Numbered from the stretch's first letter, positions 24,066 through 37,300 are shown. The stretch is 64,000 nucleotides of DNA from Lepeophtheirus salmonis (GCF_016086655.4 NC_052140.2:3596001-3660000); one strand, 5' to 3'. The notes: a model not told the origin generated them from the letters alone. A program made the numbers and translations.

Positions 24066-25894
24066 ATCCTTCATGATATGTTGTTATATAATCATAAGTA
24101 ATGGGGAAAAATCTGTTTCGATGCTCTTAATAAGGAGTAATTATCGCCGGACACTACTACATAATTAGCTTTTGCTCTAAATCTTTAATTCTAACATTTT
24201 TTTATTAGTATATTTATTGTCTAATTTTATGATTTTGACATTTACTTTATTATTAATAATTATTTAGATCTCATTGGTAGAGATATCTATCTATCCTGTG
24301 CACAATTGTATATAGCAACTTCCACATGAAGAAAAAGGGGTGATTATCTTTTTGATTAAACCTTAAGTTTGGCTTGTGTTTTGCAACCTAAAGTTATGAC
24401 ATATTTAACTGAATTCCGATGTCACACCAAGAAAATATTATTTGCATCAATCTATTATTTCAATATTCTGTATTTATAATTTATTTTTATTATTAGTTAA
24501 ATGATTCTAATTGTTTAATTTTTAGTATGTAGATTATATTTAATTTAAGTCTTCTCTATTAAACTTAGAACTTCAAATATATTTCGAAATACTCTACTTT
24601 GTCGTTTCATTAGTTATTATTCTGAGAATATGGTTAATAATGAATTACAACTTCATAGAGTGTGACGTTATCAAATCTACTGTAACGGACAAAAAACGTC
24701 AAATCAATTATACGTAGTATATCTTCATTAAACATTTTGCTAATAAATACTTTCGTTATACCTTCAAAAAACATAATAAAGCAGGTAGCTGATAATCACA
24801 TCAGTATTTTAAACAATGATACCATAAGTCTATCTCCCTCGTTCTCCTTCCATGCGTTTTTCTCTAAAAGATTATCAACTTTGTCGGTACGATACATCAA
24901 ATTGAAAATTCTAGCAAGCCGATTACATGACGGTCTAACTTTGTATTTCTATTAACTTTGCCTTACATCAGAAGGAGAAGTTAACAACACGGCAACCCAT
25001 TAAATAATGAACAAATAGAAAGAGAGATATCACACATCAACTGTTTTTCCTTTTATAATTTCTAAACTTAGTTTTTTCCTTACAAAAATGTCAACTGGAT
25101 GTATAAGTGCTATGAAGAATACTTTCTATATACATACCTAAATAAAATGGAAACGATCTGGATTAAATTTGTAAAAAAAATGTCTGAAATCCAATAAAGT
25201 ATCGAGTCTTTAGCCTTCGATTCCATTTCAAGTCTTAAGAGTAAGTTTAGTTGTAAATCTTCAAAACAGTCCCATAACCAGACCAATATCCCAGAATGAC
25301 CAACCAAATTTTAGGAGAAGCTAAGGTCATGTATTGATGTTTTCTTTGCGTGTTGATTCAGATGCCATTTTGATATTTTTATTCTTAAAATTTTGTAAGG
25401 ACCTTTATTTTTATAAAAGGGAAAACAATGTATTAATTTTATTTTATTATTTTAATAAAATTAAAAATATATTTCTGTTTGGGAGGGGTACAAGCATCGT
25501 AATTGAAGGGATTGGCGTCCTAATGCTACGACACTGCTTCAAAACATACACCCGAGTTAAAGTCAACATCTCTACATAACAATGTTTTTAACGGATATGA
25601 TATTACATTAACATTATACAAGAGTTTTTTAATCTACTCTAAGAACACCTCTAGCGGGCTCTTGAGTACATTTAATTAATTACATTTCTTTTTATTTAGG
25701 TAATAAAAATATAATCTTAGACGAAATTACATTTATTCATTCAAAGGACAATAAAATTAGGAAAACAATTTCTACAGCCATAAATTTCAAATTTTAATCT
25801 AACTCAGTGACTTAGACGAGTTAATATATTTATTACTTTTTTAATAAATTATCAATTATTCTACAGGGTTCTCAAGTTTTGAATTAAGTTTGGC
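24066..25894. other. AT-rich DNA between transposon fragments
   Basis: I see no gene or element in this stretch. Confidence 0.5.
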
Positions 25895-26060
25895 ATCTAG
25901 GACCGAGGACTGCAGTCCAGTCCCTTTAATCGGTCCTTAAAAAATGAAAAATTGTTCCTTTGTGACATCATAACAGTTGCAAGCCAATATTAAGAGTGTA
26001 AGGACGTACATATATTTTATATTACAATATTTATAAATTTATAATGTATAATTATTCTGG
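25895..26060. repeat. Family E (GGTCC) copy
   Basis: GGACCGAGGACTGCAGTCCA, GTCCCTTTAATCGGTCCTTA and CTTTGTGACATCATAACAG (a decayed TGACGTCA) match the family order. It lies just before the hAT remnant. Confidence 0.5.
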
Positions 26061-26094
26061 TCTTAGGAAGGTATAAGTTACAATATTATTCTAA

Positions 26095-26528
26095 AAATCG
26101 ACTAATTTCTAAGGCTGTAGAAGCTATATTAAGTGGTGAAGAGTCTTCTAGTGTAGTAGAAGAGCCTGTTGATGATGATGAGGCAATGGATCTCTGGAGT
26201 GGCATCTCCTATACAACAGCCAGAACCGAAAATTCTTCTTTATTTTTGGCATCAAATAATAATTATCTCAAGGAGAATTGAATGAATATTTTTGGGAATT
26301 TATAGCCTCACCGAATGTTAACCCGGAGCAATGGTGAACATCTAAGGGAAAATATTCATTTCCTAAATATTTGATATTTATAAGCAATATGGATGTATAC
26401 CGTGCTCATCAGTTCCTTCAAAACGATTATTTTCTTCTGCTGGCAGAATTATCACACAAGCGAGAAATCGATTGAGTGGGGAGCTAGCAAAAATATTAAT
26501 CGCTCTGAATGGAAGCATGGAAAACTAA
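26095..26528 (+). pseudogene. hAT transposase, C-terminal dimerisation region
   Basis: The first part reads KAVEAILSGEESSSVVEEPV, then FWEFIASPNVNPEQW and a stop. After a frameshift comes KQYGCIPCSSVPSKRLFSSA, GRIITQARNRLSGELAKILI, ALNGSMEN and TAA at 26526-26528. The CIPxSSVPSxRxFSxAGxIxTxxRxRLS signature is the hAT C-terminal dimerisation domain. The fragment is broken by at least two stops and one frameshift. Confidence 0.85.
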
Positions 26529-27067
26529 TTTTATTTATTGCCTTTATATTAATTGTTACTTTTAATGTTTAAATTTTATGTATTATATTAATATGAATAA
26601 ATGATTTAATTACCTAATATTGCCGTCTAATTGTTTTCCACTATAAATTAGAGTAATATATTTCATAATTTCTAAAAAGGGTAGATATTTTATTAGACCG
26701 TTTCATAAAGCCACTAACACCATCAGTGGCTAAAAATATTCCACCTACAATTTGCCTTAATGAAATGTTGTCTAGTGTCAACGTCTCTAAAGTCTATGAA
26801 AAAGAGAAATTCTTAAAGTGAGGAAAGTAATGAGCTGATGACAAATTTAACCTTTTCTTAAGGAACATTTTTTGCTTATTTTAAAAAGTAGTTAGCCTAT
26901 AGCGGTTGAAACGATAGGGTCATGAATGAATTATTCTAGAGAAACATGTAATGACCTACGACCGTAAACTGTATAGGAAATGCCTAGATTGAGCGAAAAA
27001 AATGTTTCTAAATTGTATAATATTATTAAACCCTTTATTTTTGAATTATCGATATTTTATGAAAAAT

Positions 27068-27206
27068 TAGAGGACTGACAAAAGACAATTTCAAGGAACG
27101 ACAGTCCTAAGGAACCATCTCAAGGACCGATAGTCCTAAGGGCCGGTCATAAAGACTGATAGTCCTAAGGATCAATTCCAAGGATTGACGGTCCGAAGGA
27201 CAACAA
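27068..27206. repeat. Imperfect tandem array of a 27-30 bp GGACYGA...AGTCCTAAGG unit
   Basis: Five imperfect units contain CGACAGTCCTAAGG, CCGATAGTCCTAAGG, CTGATAGTCCTAAGG and TTGACGGTCCGAAGG. Each unit is itself nearly palindromic (GGACCGA/TAGTCC). The unit shares GGTCC words with family E. Confidence 0.6.
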
Positions 27207-28163
27207 TACCGATACAACACTAGAGCCAAATACTGAAGGTCGAAGGAAATAGGGGGTTTATAAAAAAGCAAGCCGAACAACCCTAGGTAATCTCCAAAGA
27301 CATCTTTTACTACAGGACTTGAATGGCTCACACAACCTATTAAAGTGCGTGCTGTTTTCTTTAGTTACATTCAATACAAATAAGTGAAGTGAAGAAATTA
27401 TTATTCAGTTTATTTGGGCATCGATTAATAATAATTATAACTCACTAATCAGAATTAGAAACTCGAACATGGGTTGCAGTTAACTCTTAACTTAAAACTC
27501 CGAACTGGGACTTCGAACTCCAGGAGGACTCGATTTGGACTAGAAAACATAAATTTCAAATTTGACTAGGACTCAATATGAAAGATTCATAACTCGTCTA
27601 GAATTCGTCGTAAAGATCGACAAGGTTAAGATTTTAATAAGAATCAAGGCTTCAAACTCATTAACTCGCGTACTCAAAAACTCGCGACTTTACTTGGAGT
27701 CGTATTATATTGGACTTTACTTTTGAGACTTCACTCGAGCTTATAGCTCAATTCAATTCAATTTGCTTTTTTTCCATTTATCTATCATATCTATATTAGT
27801 TGGGAAGCCATGTAATGCGATTTTCAAATTAGTTTCTTTATTTTTATTTGATCAATCTCCAGTTCTACAATCCGGAACAGTGCATGTGCTATTTTTACCC
27901 ATTTTTTAACTTGCAATAAGTATTGAAAATGAAAGATGATAAATTAGTGACTTACCATTAAGAAATATACCATAGGAGCTAATAAGAAAATAAATAGTAC
28001 ATAGTTCTAGTGGAGTACTCACGCTCATTTTTAGTTTTCAAGTCCTGGAGTAAAATATGTCTTGGTGTAATCTCTTGTTGAAATAGAGGCGTGCTCCATT
28101 TTACTTTCATTTCCAGATATTATCTCTAGTCTTTTATTAATTTTGAATGATAATTGATTCACC
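27207..28163. other. ACTCG-word-rich non-coding DNA
   Basis: From about 27480 to 27740 short words ACTCG, GACT and AACTC recur at irregular spacing, probably a decayed repeat. No ORF. Confidence 0.45.
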
Positions 28164-28870
28164 TAAAGACTAGCTTCAAATAAAGCATTAAACCAAGTGG
28201 TGCATCGAAGGCTTATGTCATTATAAGTAAAAAAAATGTCTTAGTAAAAATTTAATTTTTTTTGTCCGCTAGAGGCATTATTAATTCAAGCATTTAGGAG
28301 AATAATTTCCCGTTCTCTCGTGAATTAGTCAAGTATTGTACTGTTTTTACTTATAATTACTTCATTATATTTATTCATATACTTTTTGCTTGAATAATTA
28401 TGGAAAGGGAATTATGACTTAAAATGATTTTCACATACAGCATGGTCAGTAGGCTTCCAAGTAGGAAGATACTTAAGATTTGATATCCATTTTTTTCTTC
28501 TTGTGACTTCTTTTGGATTTTTGGAAATGGGAAATTTAAAAAAGCGAACGTTTCCTTGAAGCTTTTGGAAATTTGACTCAGTTCTATTTTTGCATCCTTG
28601 GACACTACAATGACCCATTATTTGGGAGTAATTTGTTTCAAATTTGCTTTATAATAATATAAAATATTTAAGACAAAAAAAAAATATATATCGTACGTAT
28701 TATTACTTATTCAAATTTATTAATACAACGTAGAATAAATAAATGACTGAAGTCATAGAAAAGCGACATCTTGCAAAATATTATGACAAATATTGACCAT
28801 AATATTTCCTCAGGCTAACGGTGCTCGCTCGATGCCCTACTTGGTTTAATGCTTTAGCTTCAAAGCGAGA
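28164..28870. mobile_element. Candidate element bounded by inverted repeats around the THAP exon
   Basis: Left arm 28164-28210 contains AGCATTAAACCAAG preceded by GCTTCAAA. Right arm 28815-28870 contains CTTGGTTTAATGCT followed by TTGAAGC-like sequence in reverse. The arms are about 40 bp and imperfect. The right arm also carries its own hairpin (GGTGCTCG near 28818 and CGAGCACC near 28898). Target-site duplication was not identified. Confidence 0.4.
28412..28618 (-). CDS. THAP-type zinc-finger exon (partial gene or transposon-derived)
   Basis: A 68-codon frame starts at ATG 28618-28616 and reads MGHCSVQGCKNR..., RFFKFPISKNP, RRKKWISNL, TWKPTDHAVCENHF. This is the C2CH pattern of the THAP DNA-binding domain: C-x4-C in CSVQGC and C-x2-H in CENH, with the conserved FxFP and W-x-P positions. 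The zinc ligands are all present. The frame stops soon after HF, so the rest of the protein must come from another exon or is lost; no strong donor follows. Inverted repeats at about 28164-28210 and 28815-28870 flank it. That fits either a host THAP gene's first exon or a P-element-like transposon remnant, since P transposases begin with THAP. The THAP call is firm; the gene status is not. Confidence 0.7.
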   Translation of the reverse strand: MGHCSVQGCKNRTESNFQKLQGNVRFFKFPISKNPKEVTRRKKWISNLKYLPTWKPTDHAVCENHFKS

Positions 28871-29439
28871 AATAAATAGTAAGGGCGTTGGGTAGTACGA
28901 GCACCCGTAGAGTTTTTGTGTACCAAATATATAGTGACGTCTATTTGTGTGTTTTAATAAAATAAAATATATATTTAGGCAACAGCATGTTTACCTGCAA
29001 CGAGGTTTAACCCGTTTAAGCTATTCTGCACACACACAAACATATTTATAAACATGTGCAAAATGCCCCATTACCACATTGCCCTTAACATATATATATT
29101 TATAAACTTACAACCCAGGGTGGGGGTGGGTGCAGAAGTTTATTAAACCGATTACGATGATTGAAGTTTATTTTGATAATTATTATAATTAAATATTTTT
29201 TACTATTATTTAAATCTGCTAAAGAATTAACTTTGTCAAAGACGAATGGATCCTATATAATGAGCGTTTCATAAGGAGTTTCATTTTGGACATTTTTCAT
29301 CCTATTTATAATAAAATGTCGGAATTTTTTCCGTGTACAGGATCGGAACCTCACCTAAATCCATAATGATATTACGAAAAAAGTGATTTTTTAAATAAAC
29401 AAACCGTTTTACAGTAAATTTAACGAACGTCCAATTTCA

Positions 29440-31440
29440 TGTCCATTCATTCCAGTGGGTGTTGTTGACTGAAATTGATTGATCCACCAATTTTCCCGAA
29501 CCAAAGCATATGTATCATATCAGCATTGTATCTTATACGGCGGACTTGTTCTAGCATCTGTACTTTGATATCGGATTTCTTATTTTCTCTCGAATTGACA
29601 GTGGCTTCCAAACATTTATCGAGATATCTCATGTAATCACTTATCCGATCTTTTAATCTTCATTGGGTTTGGCCTACACATTTCTTGCAGCATTTGGTAC
29701 AACCAATCATAAAAACCAAAAGTGTGGAATTGCATGTAATCACATGAGACAGTTCCTAAGTAACATCCAACACCGATTATTTGATAACCGAAAATGTTTG
29801 AACATATGAACAGGTTCTAGATCCATTTGCAATCACTTTTTCAAACCCACTTCATTGACACTTCTTGATGGCCTACTTGGAGTCTCTGGAAAAACTTTTA
29901 CACAACAAAGTTGATCTTTGATATTTTCTTTTTGTTTGTAAGTTGGCTTTGGAAACATTTTGTCTTTTTTGCCCATGAAAATATTTAAAAACATGATGCC
30001 ACTTTGCTTCTCATTACAGTACCCCACAATTGGATGAAGAACTTTACATCAAATTTAAAATGTTCCGACAGAGAACAATTGTCAACAATGATATCAAAAG
30101 CAATGTTGAAACTGATTAGTTGGCTTGAGTTTCAAAAGCTTCCTTAAATGTGTCGTTTCCCTCATTAATGTTTATGTTGTTGGTTTATAATGGGAGTACT
30201 ATATACATATATACTTCTTTTTAGAAAATACTTATATACTTTTTGAAAAGAAGTGCATTCTCCATGTATATAGTGCTCCTATATAAACCAACAATATCAA
30301 TGGAGACAGGTGTAGCATTTGTGGGGAGAGTTTCACTTTCGTTGATCTCGCTGATGGATCTCAAGTAGTCTTGAGTATCTTGGATGAATGTTTCTTGACC
30401 TTTTACGAGAGCATTCGAATGAATATCCACGAACTGGCTTATCTTCTCAGTGATGGACTCTTTGACATATAGGATTGGACATCCTAGTGGAAGAATCCCT
30501 TCTCGATGGTCTTTCTGAATTTTAAAGATATCCTAAAATCGAGCAGATTTCTTTTTATCGGGGTTCATACATGAAAATTCATCCTTATCAACGAAGCCAT
30601 TTAATTCCCATAATTCAGATCTTCTTTGATTTCTTTCTTGGCATTTTTGAATTCCTTCTCTGTGACTTATTTGTATGATAGATTATCATTGACTGTTTTA
30701 GACGAGATATGTTCATTGCTAAATTCCAAACAGTTATGAAAATGGGAGAGGAAAATACATCCACCTTTATCTGCTACTTTGATAATCAATTGTTGGTTCT
30801 TTTGCATTCTAATTTGTTTCTTCAAGGCTTTCTTTCTCGTCTTGTGAAATGTTTGGATGAATACGTTTGGGAGCTGTTCCAATGAGTTCATGAGTTCACA
30901 TTTGATGATAGAAGAAATCATGCCACTTTGTGTACCTCTGAAAGTACATATATCTAGGGTTGTAAGTACTAAGCCCCTTTTATCGTGCTTTTGTATGACG
31001 TTGTTTTCTTTTAGCATCAAACAAATCCATGGATACGGAGTCAAACAGGCGAGAAGATAATAATTGTTGTAGAGGTTGTTCGGATTGAGAAGGTGATAAT
31101 TCATATTTCCATAGATTCAGAACATGATGAAATCATTTGTTTGATATGTATCCTCAGAAATATAATAATGGAGCTCGTTCTTTTGGTTTCCTAATGTCTT
31201 CGTAGATTATTAGTGGTCGGCAGTTCTGTGGTATCGTTATGCTTTGGCGATGGGCAATGATTAAGTTTGATGACTCGATGTTAAGATCAGACCAATATTT
31301 GGCGAAGATTCGTCCAGGGTAGTAATCAGGTAAATTATTTATGCTAGTATGATTTTTTCAAAACTAATCTTGTTGTTCGATAAGAGTACGATACAATGTT
31401 TCCCTCCCTGGTCATTATATAAGGTAAAAGATCCAAAATA
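29440..31440 (-). mobile_element. Penelope-like retroelement remnant (RT plus GIY-YIG)
   Basis: On the - strand 30667-31104 encodes LIIKVADKGGCIFLSHFHNC, the N-terminal ADKGG motif of Penelope-like reverse transcriptases. At 30221-30430, KGQETFIQDTQDYLRSI and SIDIVGLYRSTI match the LVTLDVxxLYTNI block, with the Asp kept. At 29833-30027 the MFLNIFMGKK segment matches the FLD region downstream of the RT core. The part expected to hold the YxDD motif is missing or scrambled. At about 29450-29712, IGCTKCCKKCVGQTQ followed by KVQMLEQVRRIRYNADM is a GIY-YIG endonuclease remnant. RT before endonuclease is the order of EN-positive Penelope elements. Stops are frequent. Confidence 0.75.
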
Positions 31441-31535
31441 AGATTGATTCATGGACTAGGCTTGTCAAATTTGTTTTCCATAAAAATCGCTCTTTTTTTA
31501 AATGATAATATTGCTAACATTATATCATATTCTAA

Positions 31536-31620
31536 ACTAGCGGTAGTACCCAGCATAGCCCGGAGTAATTAGGCATCAACAAAAAAACAAATTTTTCATT
31601 AATAATATAGAGGATGACTA
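31536..31620 (+). repeat. Dispersed GC-containing repeat, copy 1
   Basis: ACTAGCGGTAGTACCCAGCA, then TAGCCCGGAGTAATTAGG and AATAATATAGAGGATGACT. It matches 34216-34300 with about one mismatch in five bases. It resembles the ACTAGCGGTACCCGGC ends of arthropod retroelements (inference). Confidence 0.55.
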
Positions 31621-32444
31621 GATTTTTAATACATATTATCAAACATGGTTATTATTATGTTCTTAGCTAAATATATCTTTTCACTGAAAAGCTACTAATA
31701 AATATTTGGTTTGGATTTTTTGTAAATACTATAATTTTGGGATAAAAATCCGTTGGCAAATGGAACAAACCAATTGTGACAAAACAAAATAAATGATTTT
31801 AGACATCTAATTATTTGTAAAATATCAGATCGGATCGGAAAATATTTTGATATCAGCCCATTTCTAGTGTTGATTCAATGTCATACTAATAAAAACTTAC
31901 ACTTACCAACAAGGTTGTGGCATATGTAAAACAAGCTGCAGTTTAACATAATTTTGTTGAATATTATATTAAATAAGCGTTTTGTAATATGTTGAACAAA
32001 TTTTTGTAACAAAAATATTGAAGGGTTAAACCAATTAATATATAATTTAAGATAGTAGGGACATGTTCCAAATAGTAAATTTGAAAAATGAGTCATTATT
32101 TTACAAGTTATAATATTAATGTCCTATTAAAGTTATTATCAATGCAACGTTATTTTGTTATCTAATTTATAAGTCAATGAGTCGAAAAAACAAAAAAATA
32201 TGATAAAGATAATTAAAAAAAAAAAACATTTATGAATTGTTTTTTCAACAGTAATTGAACAATCAGTACTAAAGCTAATTTCTTCATATTTCTGAGGGCT
32301 CAATTCCTAAGGACTCTCTATTTAGTAACTTTTGTGAACAAAAGTGTTCAATGGGAGGTCTAGTAGTCGCAACAATTACTTTGTTGCGGAGGTAAATTGC
32401 TACTTATAAATAAATTCAATTTGTTTTACATCAAGAATGAAAAT

Positions 32445-32840
32445 AAATCACCTAGGTATATAGTGTTTTTGCGGATGTGACAAATTGCATCATAATTAAA
32501 GGCAATCTTTGAGGCTCATAGTTGGCATTTTTACTATATAAAATGGAAAACGTTTCAAATAATTTTTGATAAAACTTCACCAAATGGCTTTAAAAAAGAC
32601 TTAAACATTTGTATAGAATACTAATTAATGCGAAATATTTGAATAAAATAAAATATCTTGGTACTAAAAATCCCAATGAAATGGTTAGATTGTAAAAATC
32701 AATTTTGTTTTGAATTTATCAGGGACGAAAAAATATAGTAATTAGAGAAAACTATCTTATCTTGACTTTTATTGTTTACTCTAAGGGAATAAAATGTTAT
32801 AATGATGTAGTATTTGGGGGTCTGATACATAATTAAGCTA
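32445..32840 (+). repeat. Dispersed repeat family B, copy
   Basis: GCATCATAATTAAAGGCAAT, CACCAAATGGCTTTAAAAAA and TGGTACTAAAAATCCCAATG are in family order. Confidence 0.55.
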
Positions 32841-33425
32841 GACATTAGGTAGATATATTTCTGATAAACAACCCCTTCATTTGTTGGTGTCGGTTCTTAG
32901 AAGATTGCCTCCATGACAATTGTTATAAAAAAATGTCATTTACTAGAAAATTGCCCGGAATTTTTCTATATATGTAGTAATTCTTCTACCGATCTCTCCA
33001 ATCTATGGAAAGGACTGACTCATGTAAGGATCCGTTTTTGTTTTCCCATCTGCAGAAAAACGGGTGAACATAGAAATCGGCCTTTGAAGCTTCCATTATA
33101 AAAAAATTATTATGAAATTAGGAGGGTTCCTTTATGGTTTATGAAGAAGAAGTGGTTGTTTTTAATCTGCCGCGAGGACCCCAGTTTATATTACACAATT
33201 GGTTGACTTGGAGCATAGGCGATTCTCTTGAGATTCTTTAAAGTGGTGGTGGGGTTTTTATCATTTTTTGAGGCCCAACGGTTATCCTACACAAATCCTG
33301 TGTGCATAGGGTACAATTTGAGAAATGAAGAGAGTTTTTTTATGGTCGCACATCTGCAGATGTGCAATTTATCAAAAGATCCTTCGTGACGAAAATCGTT
33401 GACATTTATGGCATGCTAAAAGAAA

Positions 33426-33770
33426 CGAAAATCAAAATGGTCACCTTGGCAATTTTAAGAATGTTTTAGAAGATAGCGGTCATAACGTTACTTTACATCA
33501 GCTACAAGCTACTGTGGGGGTGGATAGTCAAATGAATATGGAAAAAGGCAATAATTACTCTGATGTCGATCCTTAATTCTACTCTAAGTTAAACAAGGGC
33601 TTAGAATTGTAACTCAGCAACAAATCCTCAAGGCTATATACCTCATTTTATGAGCACATACAAAGTTCAATCTGGTTTGTCTATAATTGTATGTAGTAGA
33701 AATTCCCTCCTCAGGACTATAAAAACGGGCGAACTAAAAAATATTATCTATTAGCATCACTGGTTCTTTT
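33426..33770 (+). repeat. Dispersed repeat family A, copy 2
   Basis: ATCAAAATGGTCACCTTGGC, AATTACTCTGATGTCGATCC, AACAAATCCTCAAGGCTATA and AAACGGGCGAACTAAAAAAT match copy 1 in order. Confidence 0.65.
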
Positions 33771-34215
33771 CATTTTTAAAAATAATATGATCTACTGGTA
33801 TGCTAAAAAAACCTAAAATTAACGTTCTTATAATTATTTAAATTTTATAATATTCAGAAAACCTAATATAATTAACTATAACGGTTCATTAATATTGAGT
33901 TATCTAATGAGATTATGTGTGTAAGTTTATACTTTAATTTAATAATAAAATGTTAAAATTCACAGGAATGATGTAATAATGACAAATTATGCTAATTTTA
34001 ATTAAATTTTATGAACATATGTAGTACCATATAAAAATACTAAACAAATATTCCCATTTAAGTGCATATTTAAAAATAAATCAGATATTATGAATGGTTC
34101 AGTATCTGTTTTTACTTTGTTAATTGACATATTATTATTTGTAGAAAATATCTTTAGTTGACCTAAAATAATTTTTATGGTAAAATTCTAGAGATATTCT
34201 CTTTGTTATAGTATT

Positions 34216-34300
34216 ACTAGCGGTAGTATCCGGCATTGTCCGGAGTAATTAGGACTTGATTAAAAAAATAATTTTGCTTCAATAATATAGAAGATAACTC
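34216..34300 (+). repeat. Dispersed GC-containing repeat, copy 2
   Basis: ACTAGCGGTAGTATCCGGCA, TTGTCCGGAGTAATTAGG and AATAATATAGAAGATAACT. See the copy at 31536. Confidence 0.55.
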
Positions 34301-37300
34301 CACAAGAAATCATCAGTGTTACTCTCTGCTTTTCATGATAAAACTCACAGGTAACTACTCCATACTTATATCAATTCACATGACAATGTTCTCTTCTCAA
34401 GAATAATTATAAGTGTTAGCGAATTTTTATTTTTATATGATGTGAAGACTGAGGAACATTTTCCCTAGAGCTCTCACTAACCAAATAGTGCTTTCAGTAT
34501 GCTACATACAAAACGCATGCGAGAGTTAGTTATAACTACTTAAATGCCCATCAACACAAAAAGAAAAAAATACTATAATTATTGTTTTCAAAATTAATTG
34601 TGGATTAGATTTGAAAGGCCAATCGGGCACAATATCAGTATCTGAAATCAAATATAGGTTCTAAACTATAGCACACACTATTGAGTATCATAACTCATCC
34701 CACAAATTTGAACACAAAGACTGCAAATGACTCAACTAAAGTCAATGTAATATTGACTTGTATGTATATAGGTATATAGTAAAATAATTAATTAATTAAA
34801 TTTTTTTTCTTTTCTTGATTTCTTTTCAATATTGTATTTATGTTGAGGCACAACATTTATATATATATTGAACATGTACAATATTTTCTATATTGATATG
34901 TATGGTGCTTTCCAAAAAATGAAATGCATTATTGTTTTTTTGCAACATGGTATAGATAATATGCTAAAATTTTTGCTTTTTTAATTAAATTGTAATACTA
35001 GTGGGAAAATTACGAAAATTGTGCTTGCTAACCAATTATAATTCCTAGAACCTTACTTTCAGTCAGATTCAATCATTTACTAAACGTGATGATATTAACC
35101 TACATTGTTTTTAATATAGCATATACTTGTTCTTTTGACGTCAAATCTTTTATATACTTAATCTAGAATAAATCTTAATGTCACTATCTTAAGCTTAAGC
35201 TTAATTGATACACATTACTGAAGAGAAAAAACACATAGTAGTCCTCAAGGGGGAAAAAATTAAGAAAATGTGAGTGAAAACTATCATAAGATATAAATAG
35301 TTTTGTGTATTAGTAACTCAAAACTATGATTATCAAATTCCAACAAAACCATCCTACGTAAATATTTCAAATATTAAGATTTAAATATATTTATCCCCAT
35401 AACGCCAAGGGTTTCATATTTGATACATGAGTTTTGGTATAATCGGTTTTAGTGGGGTTTACAATTTCTTGGCTCAAAAACTTCATGAATGCAATTGATT
35501 GTCCAGCGTCGCAAACGTATTGTCTAATCGAAAAAGACCTGAAAATACTCTTGTGTCGGTCTATATTTATTTGGTGTAGTCCAGCCTAGTCATAATATTA
35601 TTTTTTATAAAACCGGTCTTTAAGATCGTCGGTCTTTAGGACTCTCAGTACTAAAACATATTTAAAAAGAACAAATACGGTTGAGTGACGTCATCAATGA
35701 CCAAAATTTATTAGTTATTTTCTAGGTGAAACCCCGTGATTTTTTGTTGTATGAAGAAAATCATTCATTTCTATATAAAGATCAGCTAAAACAGACAGAC
35801 TTTAAAAAAATACATCAATTTCTACCCAAAAACTTCGATGTAATAAAAGTCAAAAAGCTTTGATTTAACAAATTTAAAAATAAACAATATTTTTTTGTTG
35901 AGAACTGGACTAGGACTTTGATTTCAAAATATCAGAAAATTCTGGACACCCATTAACCTAGTAGTTGTTATGGAATGATAAAGGGTTGAGTTTGTCTATT
36001 TGCGTATTCCATTGTTCATTTATAAATATCATTTTTGTTAAATTGTAACATTTTAACTCTTGAAGTTTATATAAAATCTCGAAAGCCTTAAATGGTGATT
36101 TGTTGATTGTTGTAACTGTTCCAATTGTTGTTTTGTTCAATAACAAAAAAAATGCCAAATTTGATTCTGGACAATGACTCTTATAGATTCAAGGTATGTA
36201 GTCCAAATTTTTTTGGAAGTATATATGGATATATATATCCATCAAAATTTGTCTCATAGCTTAATTACTCTGGTCAATGCAGGCTACTACTGCTTGTTCG
36301 TAATATGGAAACATCATTAAATTAATTAAAATGATCACGCAATAATTCTAATTTTTATTAAATAACTAGATATTTGTCCTATTAAAATCAAAGTAACATG
36401 AATAGGAATAATAAATGCTAAGTAGTACTCCGTATTAGCCGATTACAGGCGATAGGTTTGTACATATAATATTAATTTTTCAATCTACATCCAGCATTTA
36501 TTAATTAATTTCTTTTTATCTGTCGTCTGGAGTACTTACTTAATATTCTATCAAAAAGAAAATAATAAATTATCTACTGGGGTGCCGTATTACTCAAGAG
36601 CCTAGCTCAAATCTAAAGTGTTGTTCAATTTATAATTTTAGCTTCCAGGAAAAGGTGAATATCTCATAATATCTAGATATTAAATTTCAATAGGATATGT
36701 TTTGGTGATCCTTGATGTGGCTCAGGATCAATTTTTAATCATTTCCATTATTTCCATACATTTTCATTTCCTTTTGAAATTCACTTTTTAAAAATTAATC
36801 TCTTGTCAGTAGTTTAAGCATAGTGATTAATAATAACAATCGCAGAGGTCAAGGAGGGAGCAGTAAAAAATAAGTTAATAAAATTTATTGGGACTGCAAA
36901 GAAGAACACAAAACTATCAAGATTTTTTGCGTACTTGCAAAAAAAAAAAAAAAAATAGTTATGGAGAATAATTTCGTCGACAAAATAACACTATATATTG
37001 AAAATTCTTCAGTGTAGTATTAAAGTTTACAATTGTATGTCCAAACTTTACAATAGATATGTATTATTTCTACTTAGAAATTGAAAATTTGAGTTTGATG
37101 AAAAAAAGTGAAAAACAATGAAAAAAATTATTCAGAAAATGACCGATATATCGGTTAAACGTGAGTTTTATCTGTCAAGTTTATATGCAAACAAATCCTT
37201 AGACAAATTTATACAAACATTATTTTTATCTAAGAAGCCAATATTAAATTGGAAGTCATTTTTTGCACCTCAAAAAAAACAAAACAAAACAAAAAACGAA

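Noticed and set aside
23147..26528. A single hAT transposon running from the BED fragment to the dimerisation fragment
   Set aside because: The two pieces are 2.5 kb apart with direct repeats and unrelated DNA between them, and nothing shows that they come from the same element.
28375..28605. Second ORF overlapping the THAP exon
   Set aside because: It is an alternate-frame shadow of the frame that carries the zinc ligands.
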